Origin: CAVZVW01 sp963778845
GTDB taxonomy: Bacteria; Actinomycetota; Actinomycetes; Actinomycetales; Kineosporiaceae
Reading direction: 5' to 3'
DNA: 64,000 nt
Assembly: GCA_963778845.1 (NCBI GenBank)
Contig: CAVZVW010000009.1
Span: 1,488,001 to 1,552,000 of the forward strand
Part shown: one piece after another, positions 8,554-17,083 of the stretch
Layout: each line of letters begins with the position of its first letter
Numbering within the stretch: position 1 is the stretch's first letter
Program-made: the position numbers and the translations under genes
The notes under the pieces: generated by a model
What the model was told of the DNA's origin: nothing
What the model saw: only the letters and a program-made list of their open reading frames with translations
Databases searched by the model: none

Positions 8554-10236
8554 TCAGCGTTCTCGTGCCACCCGCGACTCGTCCCAGACCGGTTCGCCCG
8601 ACTCGTAGACCGAGCCGTCCCCGCCGAACACGAGGAACCTGTCGAACGAGCGAGCGAACCAGCGGTCGTGCGTGACCGCCAGCACCGTTCCTTCGAAGGC
8701 GGACAGGCCGTCCTCGAGCGCCTCCGCGGAGTGCAGGTCGAGGTTGTCCGTCGGCTCGTCGAGCAGCAGCAGGGTGGCCCCGGACAGCTCCAGGAGCAGG
8801 ATCTGGAACCGGGCCCGCTGCCCCCCGGAGAGGGACTCGAACGTCTGCTCCGCCGAGCGGGCGAGCTCGTAGCGGTCCAGCTTGCGGCTCGCCTCCTCCC
8901 GGCCCATCCCGGACCGGTGCGCGTCGCCGCGGTGCAGCACCTCGAGCAGTGTGCGGCCGGTGAGCTCCGGGTGCTCATGGGTCTGGGCGAACCAGCCGGG
9001 ACGCACCCTGGCACCCAGACGGGCGCGCCCGGTGTGTGCGACGGCGGCGAGGGGGACGTCGTCCACCGGCTCGTGCTCGACGTCGGGGTCGCTGCCCCCG
9101 ACGGCGAGCAGCCTGAGGAAGTGGGACTTGCCGGAGCCGTTGGAGCCGAGCACGGCCACGCGCTCGCCGAACCAGACCTCGACGTCGAACGGCTTCATGA
9201 GCCCGGTCAGCTCGAGCCGCTCGCAGACGACGGCGCGCTTGCCGGTGCGCCCTCCGCGCAGCCTCATCGAGACCTTCTGGTCCTGCGGAACAGCCTCCGG
9301 CGGGCCGGCCTCCTCGAACCGTGCCAGGCGCGTGAGCGCCGCCTGGTAGCGCGAGGCCATGCCGTCGTTGTATGTGGCTTTCTGCCTCAGCGACAGCACC
9401 AGGGCCACGAGCTTGGCGAGGTCCTCGTCCCAGCGGCGGCGCAGCTCCTCCAGCCGTGAGTTCCGATCCGCGCGCGCCTGGTGGTAGCTGGCGAAGCCGC
9501 CGCCGTGCACCCACACCGACGCCCCCGCGGCGTGCGGCTCCAGCGTCGCGATGCGGCTCGCCGACTGGGCGAGCAGCTCGCGGTCGTGCGAGACCAGCAG
9601 CACCGTCTTGGCCGACTCGCGCAGCCTCGCCTCGAGCCATCGCTTGCCGGGGACGTCGAGGTAGTTGTCGGGCTCGTCGAGCAGCAGCACCTCGTCCGGC
9701 CCCCGCAGGAGCGCCTCGAGCACCAGCCGCTTCTGCTCCCCGCCCGACAGGGTGCGCACCTCGCGCCACTGAGCGCGCTGGAACCCGACCCCGACCGCCG
9801 CGGTCGTGCACACGTCCCAGAGCGTCTCGGCCTCGTAGCCGCCGGCGTCTGCCCAGTCCGCGAGGGCCTGCGCATAGCGCAGCTGGGTCGGTTCGTCGTC
9901 GGTCTCCATCATGGCCAGCTCGGCCGCCTCCACGGCCCGAGCCGCTGAACGCACGCCGGTGGCGGCGACCGAGACCAGCAGGTCTCGCACCGTCGTCTCG
10001 TCACGGACCGACCCCACGAACTGGCGCATGACGCCCAGCCCACCGCTGCGGGTCACCGCGCCGCCGTCCGGGTCCAGGTCACCGGCGATGATCCGCAGGA
10101 GCGTCGTCTTCCCCACACCGTTCGGGCCGACGAGGGCCACGGTCGCGCCGTCGCCGACCCGGAACGTGACCTCACCGAGCAGCGGCCGCCCGTCCGGCAG
10201 GCTGAAGGACACCTGGTTGACGTCGACGTGGCCCAC
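8554..10236 (-). CDS. ABC-F family ATPase (two ABC domains, no membrane segment)
   Basis: Cytoplasmic twin-ABC protein of the family that acts on ribosomes (EttA/Uup type, some conferring antibiotic target protection). Domain 1 has Walker A GPNGVGKTT (residues 37-45), signature LSGGEQKR and Walker B VLLLDEPDNYLD. Domain 2 has GSNGSGKS, LSGGQRAR and LLLLDEPTDNLD. An interdomain linker of roughly 90 residues rich in Arg, Glu and Leu corresponds to the P-site-tRNA-interaction region. The product has 560 residues and no transmembrane helices. Substrate or drug cannot be inferred. It lies downstream of a VOC-fold gene, with a hairpin between. Confidence 0.88.
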   Translation of the reverse strand: MGHVDVNQVSFSLPDGRPLLGEVTFRVGDGATVALVGPNGVGKTTLLRIIAGDLDPDGGAVTRSGGLGVMRQFVGSVRDETTVRDLLVSVAATGVRSAARAVEAAELAMMETDDEPTQLRYAQALADWADAGGYEAETLWDVCTTAAVGVGFQRAQWREVRTLSGGEQKRLVLEALLRGPDEVLLLDEPDNYLDVPGKRWLEARLRESAKTVLLVSHDRELLAQSASRIATLEPHAAGASVWVHGGGFASYHQARADRNSRLEELRRRWDEDLAKLVALVLSLRQKATYNDGMASRYQAALTRLARFEEAGPPEAVPQDQKVSMRLRGGRTGKRAVVCERLELTGLMKPFDVEVWFGERVAVLGSNGSGKSHFLRLLAVGGSDPDVEHEPVDDVPLAAVAHTGRARLGARVRPGWFAQTHEHPELTGRTLLEVLHRGDAHRSGMGREEASRKLDRYELARSAEQTFESLSGGQRARFQILLLELSGATLLLLDEPTDNLDLHSAEALEDGLSAFEGTVLAVTHDRWFARSFDRFLVFGGDGSVYESGEPVWDESRVARER

Positions 10237-10262
10237 GACCGGCCAGTCTGCCCTGAGCGCCG

Positions 10263-10288
10263 GGCGTGAGTCTCTCCGGACTCACGCC
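10263..10288. terminator. Hairpin between the VOC gene and the ABC-F gene
   Basis: A perfect 10-bp stem (10263-10272 with 10279-10288) and a 6-base loop TCTCCG, 4 bp past the VOC gene stop. Likely intrinsic terminator or mRNA end-stabiliser; no T-run. Confidence 0.6.
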
Positions 10289-10292
10289 GCGA

Positions 10293-10739
10293 TCACGGGA
10301 TGACCGTGCGGCCGTCGCGGATGGGGAAGGCCGGGTTGAAGGCCGGCTCCCAGACATACCCGTCCGGGTCGGCGAAGCACCCGTGGAAGACGCCGTACTC
10401 GGTCGTGAGCGCGGGCAGCGTCACCCGGGCGCCAGCGGCGACGGCGACCTCGAGGGCCGCCGTGACCTCCGCCTCGCTGCCCACGTTGAGCGCGAAGGTC
10501 ACGCCGCTGAAGCCCGGTTCCTCGGCCTGCGCCGCGACGCCTGCCTCCAGGCCGGAGTCGGCCGCGAGCGCGGCACGGTCGAAGACACCCAGCCACGGGC
10601 CCCCGAGGTCGAACCACGCGATGACCCCCTCCACGGACGACGAGGCCCGGCGCCAGCCGAGGGCGGTGTAGAACGCGATGCTGCGCTCCAGGTCGGCGAC
10701 GCCGAGGGTCACGATCGACAGCGATGAAGGCATGCTCAT
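10293..10739 (-). CDS. VOC (glyoxalase/bleomycin-resistance fold) family protein
   Basis: 148-residue single-domain protein. Two beta-alpha-beta-beta-beta modules are visible: SIVTLGVADLERSIAFYTALGW at the start, and FHGCFADPDGYVWEPAFNP near the end, with a typical metal-ligand Glu in VWEP. Such proteins are metal-dependent lyases, dioxygenases or drug-binding proteins, so the substrate cannot be told from sequence. I chose ATG 10739, with AGGGTGG just upstream; a second ATG lies two codons later. It may be cotranscribed with the ABC-F gene past the small hairpin. Confidence 0.8.
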   Translation of the reverse strand: MSMPSSLSIVTLGVADLERSIAFYTALGWRRASSSVEGVIAWFDLGGPWLGVFDRAALAADSGLEAGVAAQAEEPGFSGVTFALNVGSEAEVTAALEVAVAAGARVTLPALTTEYGVFHGCFADPDGYVWEPAFNPAFPIRDGRTVIP

Positions 10740-10937
10740 ACGGCCACCCTGGCACGAGGTCCCGACAGGTGGGCGGACTCGTTCGCCTGCACAGGGGTCC
10801 ATGTCGGTGCACGAGACGACCCCGCCGTTCTGCGTGCGCCGACGAGGCGGGAGCGCGACACGGTGCACGCCCATCGGGTCCTCTGGCAGCACCAGGGTCG
10901 CCTCGCGGGGGCTTCGGGGGGCTTCCGGTACGGCGAG

Positions 10938-11031
10938 GGCGATCATGATCGCCACCCCGGCGCCATAACTGGCGCGCCGACCGCCCAGACCGGCGATTCG
11001 CGACACTTATGGCGCCGGGGTGGCGATCATG
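10938..11031. repeat. Large intergenic inverted repeat
   Basis: Two perfect 24-bp arms (10944-10967 and 11008-11031) flank a 40-base loop. The left arm also overlaps a perfect 16-bp palindrome, GGCGATCATGATCGCC (10938-10953). It sits in the 318-bp gap 10740-11057 between hrpA and the VOC gene, 27 bp past the hrpA stop. No transposase is present, so it is more like a REP-type palindromic unit or a long terminator. The rest of the gap (10740-10937) shows nothing I can name. Confidence 0.8.
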
Positions 11032-11057
11032 GCCTCCAGAGCACCGGACGTGCAGGT

Positions 11058-14000
11058 TCACGTCGAGGGGGTGAGGGCGTCCATCGCCTTCTGGATCCGC
11101 TTCTCCGAGATCGGGTAGGCAGTGCCGAGCGTCTGGGCGAAGAAACTCACCCTGAGCTCCTCGATCATCCAGCGGATCTCCCGCGCGGCCGCGGGGACAG
11201 GCCGACCCGCCGGCTGGGCGGCCAGCAGCTGCTCGTAGGACTGCTGCACGAGCTCCACCCGCCACTGCAGCTCGCGGTCTCGGTGCGGCGCATCGGGCAG
11301 CCTCTCCAACCGGCGCAGCATGCCCGTGAGGTAGCGCCGCACGTCGGGTAGCCGCGATATGCCCGCCTGCGTCACGAAACCCGGGTAGACCAGCCCGTCG
11401 AGCTGGCTGCGGACGTCGGTGAACGCCGGCAGCAGCACCGTGCTCGACGTCGACCGCAGCACCCGCCGCACGTCTTGGGCGAGCGCCAACAACCCGGCGA
11501 CCGCCACCACGACCTCCCCGACCAGCGACGGCAGCCCGGCGCGCACGGCCTCGGCCAGGTCCGTGTAGGCGGCCACGTCCCACGCCGGACCGCCGTGGCG
11601 GGCCATCAGCGCGTCCGCCGCGGCGGCGAGGCAGTCGTCGAAGAGCGCCGACCCCGCCGAGTGCGGGGCGGAGGCCAGCGCGAGCTTCTGCTGGTTGGTC
11701 AGGCCGGCGAGCACCTGCCGGGCCGGTGGGACCTGGCCCAGCAGGATCAGCCTGCGGGTGCCGGCCCACATCGCCACCTCCTGCTCCTGAGGTGTCGGCA
11801 GCACCCGGACGGCGACGTCGGCCCCCTCGTCCACCAGGGCGGGGAACCCCCGCACGACGTGCCCCTCGGGACCGGGCTGCTCGAAGGTGCGCGGCAGCTC
11901 GGTGATGGTCCATGACGTCAGCCCGGTGCGTTCGATGCCGCCGGCAGATCGGTGGAACGCCGCGCGCATCCGAGGGCGCAGGGCCGCCTTGAGGTCCTCC
12001 AGGTCCTTGCCCGCCGCCAGCGGGTGGCCGGCCTCGTCCTCCACCTGGAACGTCACCCTCAGGTGGTCGGGCAGGCGCGCGACGTCCCACGCCTGCGGCG
12101 GGATGACGACGCCCGCCATCCGGCCCAGCTCACGTTCCAAGGCCCGCAGCAGCGGCTCCTCGCGGGGGCGCAGGACCTGCAGCACGCGCCGGGCGTGGTC
12201 CGGCGCGGGCACGAGGCGCACCCGCAGCGGCTTGGGCAGCGAGCGGATGAGGGTCGTCACGAGCTCCTCACGCAGGCCGGCGATCTGCCAGTCGAAGCCG
12301 TCGGCGCTCACCCGGTTGAGCACCGGCAGCGGGACGTGCACCGTCACCCCGTCGGCCTGCGACCCAGGCTCGAACTGGTAGCTCAACCGAAGCCTCAGGT
12401 CGCCCTGGGCCCAGGCCTGCGGGTAGGCGCGCTCGTCGACGCCTGCGGCATCGGGGTTGACCAGCACCTCGGCGGTGAACGTGAGCAGGTGCGGCTGCAG
12501 GCCGCGTGCCCGCTTCCACCACGCGTCGAAATGGCGCCCCGAGACGACGTCGGCCGGGATCCTCGCGTCGTAGAAGGCGAAGAGTGCCTCGTCGTCCACC
12601 AGGATGTCGCGGCGGCGCGCCCTGTGCTCGAGCTCCTCGAGCTCGTCGAGGATGCGGCGGTTGTCGTGGAAGAAGCCATGCCGGGTGTCCCAGTCGCCCT
12701 CGACGAGCGCATGGCGCAGGAACAGGTCGCGGCTCACGACAGGGTCCACCGACCCGTACGCGACCTTGCGTGCCGTTACCAGCGGGACGCCGTAGAGCGT
12801 GACCCGCTCGAACGCCACCACCGCGGCCCGCTTCTTCTCCCAGTGCGGCTCGCTGTAGGTGCGCTTCACCAGGTGGCCGGCCAGCGGCTCGACCCACTCC
12901 GGCTCCACCTTGGCCACGATGCGGGCCCACAACCGGGACGTCTCCACCAGCTCGGCCGCCACCACCCACTGGTGCTGCCTGCCGAACAGCGCCGACCCCG
13001 GGAAGACCGCGAACCTGGCGCCTCGGGCCCCGACATAGTCGCGCTTGTCGGGATCTCGCAGCCCGACGTGCGAGAGCAGCCCGGCCAGTAGGGACGAGTG
13101 GATGCGCCGGCTGTCCACGGGCTCACTGCCGAGGCTCACCCCGACGGTGCGCGCGAGCTGGCGGAGCTGGGCGTACAGGTCTTGCCACTCGCGCACCCGG
13201 AGGTGGTTGAGGAACTCGGCGCGGCACAGCCGGCGGAACCCGTTGGACGACAAGGCCTTCTGCTGCTCGCGCAGGTAGTCCCAGAGTGCAAGGTAGGACA
13301 GGAAGTCCGACTCGGGCTGGGCGAAGCGCGCGTGGCTGGCATCGGCCGCCTGCTGCCGCTCGACCGGCCGCTCGCGAGGGTCCTGGATCGACAGAGCGGC
13401 GGCGATGACCATCACCTCGCGCACGCACCCGTTGCGGTCGGCCTCCAGCACCATGCGCCCCAGCCGCGGGTCGATCGGCAGCTGGGCCAGGCGCCGTCCC
13501 ACCGGCGTCAACCGCTGCAGGCCCGCCCGACCGGCCGTCTCCACGGCCCCCAGCTCCACCAGGAGGTCCACGCCGTCGCGCACCGCCCTGGCGTCCGGCG
13601 GGTCGACGAAGGGGAATGCCGCCATGTCGCCGAGCCCCAGCGCGGTCATCTGCAGGATCACCGACGCCAGGCTCGTCCGCAGGATCTCGGGTTCGGTGAA
13701 CGCGGGCCGCGCGAGGTAGTCCTCCTCCGAGTACAGCCGGATGCAGATCCCGTCGGCGACGCGGCCGCAGCGACCCTTGCGCTGGTCGGCCGAGGCCCGG
13801 GAGATGGGCTCGATCGGCAGCCGCTGGACCTTGGTCCGGTTGCTGTACCGGGAGATGCGCGCGGTCCCCGGGTCCACCACGTAGCGGATGCCGGGCACGG
13901 TCAGAGAGGTCTCCGCGACGTTCGTCGCGAGGACGACGCGCCTACCGGTGTGGGGGGCGAACACGCGATGCTGCTCGGCCGCGGACAGCCGTGCGTACAG

Positions 14001-14996
14001 CGGCAGGACCTCGGTGCGGGGCAGGCCCAGCGCACGGACAGCGTCGGCGGCGTCGCGGATCTCACGCTCCCCCGAGCAGAACACGAGGATGTCGCCGTCC
14101 CCGGCGCCGCACAGCTCCTCGACGGCCTCGCAGATCGCCTGCGTCTGGTCACGCACGACGTCGACCGCCAGGCCAGGTGCCGTCGCGTCGGGGTCGGGGC
14201 TGTCCACCAACGGCCGGTAACGCAGCTCGACCGGGTATACACGCCCGGACACCTCCACGACCGGGGCGCCGTCGAAGTGCTCCGACAGCTTCTGGGGGTC
14301 GATCGTGGCCGAGGTGACGACGACCTTGAGATCGGGACGGCGCGGGAGCAGCCGGCGCAGGTAGCCGAGCAGGAAGTCGATGGTGAGGCTGCGCTCGTGC
14401 GCCTCGTCCACGATGATCGTGTCGTAGGCCAGCAGCTGCGGGTCGCGGTGCACCTCCGCCAGCAGGATCCCGTCGGTCATGACCTTGACCAGGGTGGCGT
14501 CACTCACCTGGTCGGTGAAGCGCACCGTGTACCCCACCGCCTCCCCCAGAGGCGTCGCCAGCTCCTCGGCGATGCGCTCGGCGACCGCGCGAGCGGCGAT
14601 CCGCCGCGGTTGGGTGTGGCCGATCATGCCGCGCACGCCGCGGCCGAGCTCGAGGCAGATCTTGGGCAGCTGCGTCGTCTTGCCCGAGCCCGTCTCGCCG
14701 GCGACGACGACGACCTGGTGGTCGCGGATCGCAGCGAGGATCTGGTCGCGGGCGCCGGCCACCGGCAGCTCCGCCGGGTAGCTGATCCGCGGGACGCCGG
14801 CCAGACGGGCCAGCGCACGTCGCTCGGCGGCCTCCACGTCCCTGCGCAGGCGCTCCACGTTCGCCTCGCGTGCCTGCGGGCTACGCTGCGACCGCAGACC
14901 GTCGATACGGCGCCGCAGCCTGGCCTCATCGCGCAGCGTCACGTCGGTCAGCCGCGCTCGCAGGTCCGTCTCGGCCCGCCCATCATCGCCGTCCAT
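11058..14996 (-). CDS. hrpA: ATP-dependent RNA helicase HrpA
   Basis: Large DEAH-box helicase; E. coli HrpA acts on mRNA and on stalled or collided ribosomes. 1312 residues from ATG 14996. Domain order: Walker A GETGSGKTTQLPK near residue 100, DEAH box VDEAHERS, motif III VVTSATID, helicase C-domain with TNVAETSLTVPGIRYVVD, and the Q/R-rich motif VI DQRKGRCGR. Winged-helix and OB regions follow, then the long HrpA-specific C-terminal domain. A GTG at 15032 would add 12 residues, but neither start has a convincing ribosome-binding site. The frame is intact over 3.9 kb. Confidence 0.92.
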   Translation of the reverse strand: MDGDDGRAETDLRARLTDVTLRDEARLRRRIDGLRSQRSPQAREANVERLRRDVEAAERRALARLAGVPRISYPAELPVAGARDQILAAIRDHQVVVVAGETGSGKTTQLPKICLELGRGVRGMIGHTQPRRIAARAVAERIAEELATPLGEAVGYTVRFTDQVSDATLVKVMTDGILLAEVHRDPQLLAYDTIIVDEAHERSLTIDFLLGYLRRLLPRRPDLKVVVTSATIDPQKLSEHFDGAPVVEVSGRVYPVELRYRPLVDSPDPDATAPGLAVDVVRDQTQAICEAVEELCGAGDGDILVFCSGEREIRDAADAVRALGLPRTEVLPLYARLSAAEQHRVFAPHTGRRVVLATNVAETSLTVPGIRYVVDPGTARISRYSNRTKVQRLPIEPISRASADQRKGRCGRVADGICIRLYSEEDYLARPAFTEPEILRTSLASVILQMTALGLGDMAAFPFVDPPDARAVRDGVDLLVELGAVETAGRAGLQRLTPVGRRLAQLPIDPRLGRMVLEADRNGCVREVMVIAAALSIQDPRERPVERQQAADASHARFAQPESDFLSYLALWDYLREQQKALSSNGFRRLCRAEFLNHLRVREWQDLYAQLRQLARTVGVSLGSEPVDSRRIHSSLLAGLLSHVGLRDPDKRDYVGARGARFAVFPGSALFGRQHQWVVAAELVETSRLWARIVAKVEPEWVEPLAGHLVKRTYSEPHWEKKRAAVVAFERVTLYGVPLVTARKVAYGSVDPVVSRDLFLRHALVEGDWDTRHGFFHDNRRILDELEELEHRARRRDILVDDEALFAFYDARIPADVVSGRHFDAWWKRARGLQPHLLTFTAEVLVNPDAAGVDERAYPQAWAQGDLRLRLSYQFEPGSQADGVTVHVPLPVLNRVSADGFDWQIAGLREELVTTLIRSLPKPLRVRLVPAPDHARRVLQVLRPREEPLLRALERELGRMAGVVIPPQAWDVARLPDHLRVTFQVEDEAGHPLAAGKDLEDLKAALRPRMRAAFHRSAGGIERTGLTSWTITELPRTFEQPGPEGHVVRGFPALVDEGADVAVRVLPTPQEQEVAMWAGTRRLILLGQVPPARQVLAGLTNQQKLALASAPHSAGSALFDDCLAAAADALMARHGGPAWDVAAYTDLAEAVRAGLPSLVGEVVVAVAGLLALAQDVRRVLRSTSSTVLLPAFTDVRSQLDGLVYPGFVTQAGISRLPDVRRYLTGMLRRLERLPDAPHRDRELQWRVELVQQSYEQLLAAQPAGRPVPAAAREIRWMIEELRVSFFAQTLGTAYPISEKRIQKAMDALTPST

Positions 14997-15140
14997 GTGC
15001 GGCCAGGATAGAGCGACGGGCCGACGGCCCACGACGCTTCATGCGTCGTCCGCCGGGGACCTCGCGCAGACGGTGCATGGCGCGCTGTGCGAGATCGGGG
15101 TACCTATGGGCACGGATCTCGCACGGTCGGCCCGCACGGG

Positions 15141-16130
15141 CTACGGCAGCGCCCGCACCGACCTGGCCACCGCTGCCCGCTCGGCCAGGAGCCCGTCGTC
15201 GGGGTAGCACACCTCTTCGAGCACGAGGCCGTGGGCAGCGACGACCACCGCCCGAGAGTCCCGGGCTCCCCCACGCAGCAGCTGAGCGGGCCAGCCGATG
15301 TCGCGGCGCCCATCCCCGACAGGCAGGACGGCGCCCACCAGAGAGCGGACCATGGAATGGCAGAAGGCGTCGGCGACCACGCGGGCCAAGGCGAAGCCGT
15401 CGGCGTCCCGCGACCACGAGCACTCCAGCAGCGTCCGGACGGTCGTCGCGCCCTCTCGGCGCCGGCAGAAGGCGGCGAAGTCGTGCATGCCCACCAACCC
15501 GGAGGCCGCGGCGTTCATCGCACCCAGGTCGAGGCGGTGGCGGTGGGCCAGCACGTCGTGGCGGCGCAGCGGCGGCACGCCCGCAGGGTCGTCGCAGACC
15601 AGGTAGGAGTACCGCCGGCTCAGCGCGGAGAACCGAGCGTCGAAGCCGGGCGCGGCGGGCGCCGCCTCGTGCACCCGCAGGTCACCGGGCAGGACGCCGC
15701 GCAGCCGCCGCAGAAGGGCTTGTGCCGGGTCCGGCGCGGCCGGCCCTGCCAGGGCCGCATAGACCGCCTCCGTGACGTCGACGTGGCACACCTGGCCCCG
15801 GGCGTGCACCCCGGCATCGGTACGACCCGCGACGACCAGACGCAGGTCGGCGGGGGTGCGCAGCACGCGGCACAGGGCCTCGCCCAGCACCGCCTCGACA
15901 GTGCGCAGGCCGGGCTGGGCGGCCCACCCGCTGAACCCGCCGCCGTCATAGCCGAGGGTCAGCCGCAGCCGGATCGGCTGTCGCCCCGGCTGCTGATCCG
16001 CCTGCCGATCCGACTGCGGGTCCGGCTGCTTCCCCGGCTGCGGGTCGGTGTGCGTCGCGCGACCGAGCCCGCCGCCCCCGTCCGGTCTCGGACCGGGGCA
16101 GGGGAGGGCGGGCTCGTCGACGTCGGGCAT
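15141..16130 (-). CDS. truA: tRNA pseudouridine(38-40) synthase
   Basis: Isomerises uridines 38-40 of the tRNA anticodon arm. After a 50-residue low-complexity lead (Pro, Gln and Asp repeats) the TruA core starts at RLRLTLGYDGGGFSGWA. It has the catalytic-Asp motif VAGRTDAGVHARGQVCHVDV, the RRYSYLV strand, and the C-terminal FCHSMVRSLVGAVLPVGDGR. 329 residues. It lies 39 bp downstream of rplQ, the standard end of the alpha operon in actinobacteria. The true start may be later than ATG 16130, because the lead is not conserved in the family. Confidence 0.92.
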   Translation of the reverse strand: MPDVDEPALPCPGPRPDGGGGLGRATHTDPQPGKQPDPQSDRQADQQPGRQPIRLRLTLGYDGGGFSGWAAQPGLRTVEAVLGEALCRVLRTPADLRLVVAGRTDAGVHARGQVCHVDVTEAVYAALAGPAAPDPAQALLRRLRGVLPGDLRVHEAAPAAPGFDARFSALSRRYSYLVCDDPAGVPPLRRHDVLAHRHRLDLGAMNAAASGLVGMHDFAAFCRRREGATTVRTLLECSWSRDADGFALARVVADAFCHSMVRSLVGAVLPVGDGRRDIGWPAQLLRGGARDSRAVVVAAHGLVLEEVCYPDDGLLAERAAVARSVRALP

Positions 16131-16169
16131 GCGGTGGTCAGGCCGTCGAGCGGTACCGTTCGCGCCCGG

Positions 16170-17024
16170 TCACTCCGGCGCCGCGGCGTCCTCGGCCTCG
16201 GCATCGCCATCGGCCTCGGCCTCGGCCCCAGCATCGGCATCGGCCGACGCCGGCTTGCCGGCGCCCGCCTCGATGAACCCGGCGGCTTCGGCAGCCTCGG
16301 CGCTGGAGAAGTACACCTCGGCGACGGTCTGCTCATACCACTGCGAGGTCGGAGTGTGGAACATCATCGAGTCGCGGTTGCCCTTGACGTCGAACCCGGC
16401 AGGCGCCTCGCCGTCCTCCAGGGGAGCAGCCGAGCCCGCCCCGTAAGGGCCCTCGACGACCTCGGCCGTGGCCGCGGCCACGGCCGCGTCCTCGACGGGA
16501 GCCTCGGGCACAGGAGCCTCCTCCGCAGGAGTCGCCTTCGCCGGGGTGGCCTTCGTCGGGGTGGCCTTCGCCGGAGCCTTCGCCGGAGCCGCCTTCTTCG
16601 CCGTCTTGGCCGCGGACCGCTTCGTCGCGGCCTCGGCCTCGCGCACCGTCGCCTGCTTGGCCGACAGCGGCTCGAGGACGAGCTCGATCACGGCCATCGG
16701 GGCGTTGTCGCCCTTCCGGTTCCCGATCTTCGTGATCCGGGTGTACCCGCCCTGGCGCTCGGCCATCACGGGGGCGATCTCGGTGAAGAGCTCGTGGACG
16801 ACGCCCTTGTCGCGCACGACCGTCATCACCCGTCGCCGGGAGGCGAGGTCCCCGCGCTTGGCGAAGGTGATGAGCCGCTCCGCGAGGGGGCGCACCCGCT
16901 TGGCCTTGGCCTCGGTCGTCGTGATGCTCCGGTGCGCGAACAGCTGGGTGGCCAGGTTGGCCAGCAGGAGCCGCTCGTGCGCCGGACCGCCGCCCAGACG
17001 CGGACCCTTGGTGGGGGTGGGCAT
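16170..17024 (-). CDS. rplQ: 50S ribosomal protein L17 with a long C-terminal accessory domain
   Basis: 284 residues against about 120-130 for plain L17. Residues 1-125 are the L17 core (PTPTKGPRLGGGPAHERLLLANL, then TEAKAKRVRPLAERLITFAK). Then comes an Ala/Lys/Pro linker with KATPTKATPAKATP repeats (about 130-185). From about 200 to 250 there is a compact segment with FDVKGNRDSMMFHTP, WYEQTVAEVYFSS and AEAAEAAGF. This pattern resembles the small 'sunset'-type module (KGN..S..YH.P...Y..T..E.yF.s..eA.aAGf) found at the ends of actinobacterial proteins. An acidic Ala/Asp/Glu tail closes the protein. It is cotranscribed with rpoA. The L17 identity is certain; the assignment of the extra module is by pattern only. 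Confidence 0.95.
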   Translation of the reverse strand: MPTPTKGPRLGGGPAHERLLLANLATQLFAHRSITTTEAKAKRVRPLAERLITFAKRGDLASRRRVMTVVRDKGVVHELFTEIAPVMAERQGGYTRITKIGNRKGDNAPMAVIELVLEPLSAKQATVREAEAATKRSAAKTAKKAAPAKAPAKATPTKATPAKATPAEEAPVPEAPVEDAAVAAATAEVVEGPYGAGSAAPLEDGEAPAGFDVKGNRDSMMFHTPTSQWYEQTVAEVYFSSAEAAEAAGFIEAGAGKPASADADAGAEAEADGDAEAEDAAAPE

Positions 17025-17083
17025 GGTGGGGTTCTCCTCAAGAGGTGCCGGCCCGGCGCACGTGCCGCCGGGCCGGTCGGGGG

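Noticed and set aside
10938..11031. Insertion sequence
   Set aside because: Only 94 bp with no transposase and no visible target duplication.
14996..15032. HrpA starting at GTG 15032
   Set aside because: No ribosome-binding site and a non-conserved lead; ATG 14996 kept, though neither start is well supported.
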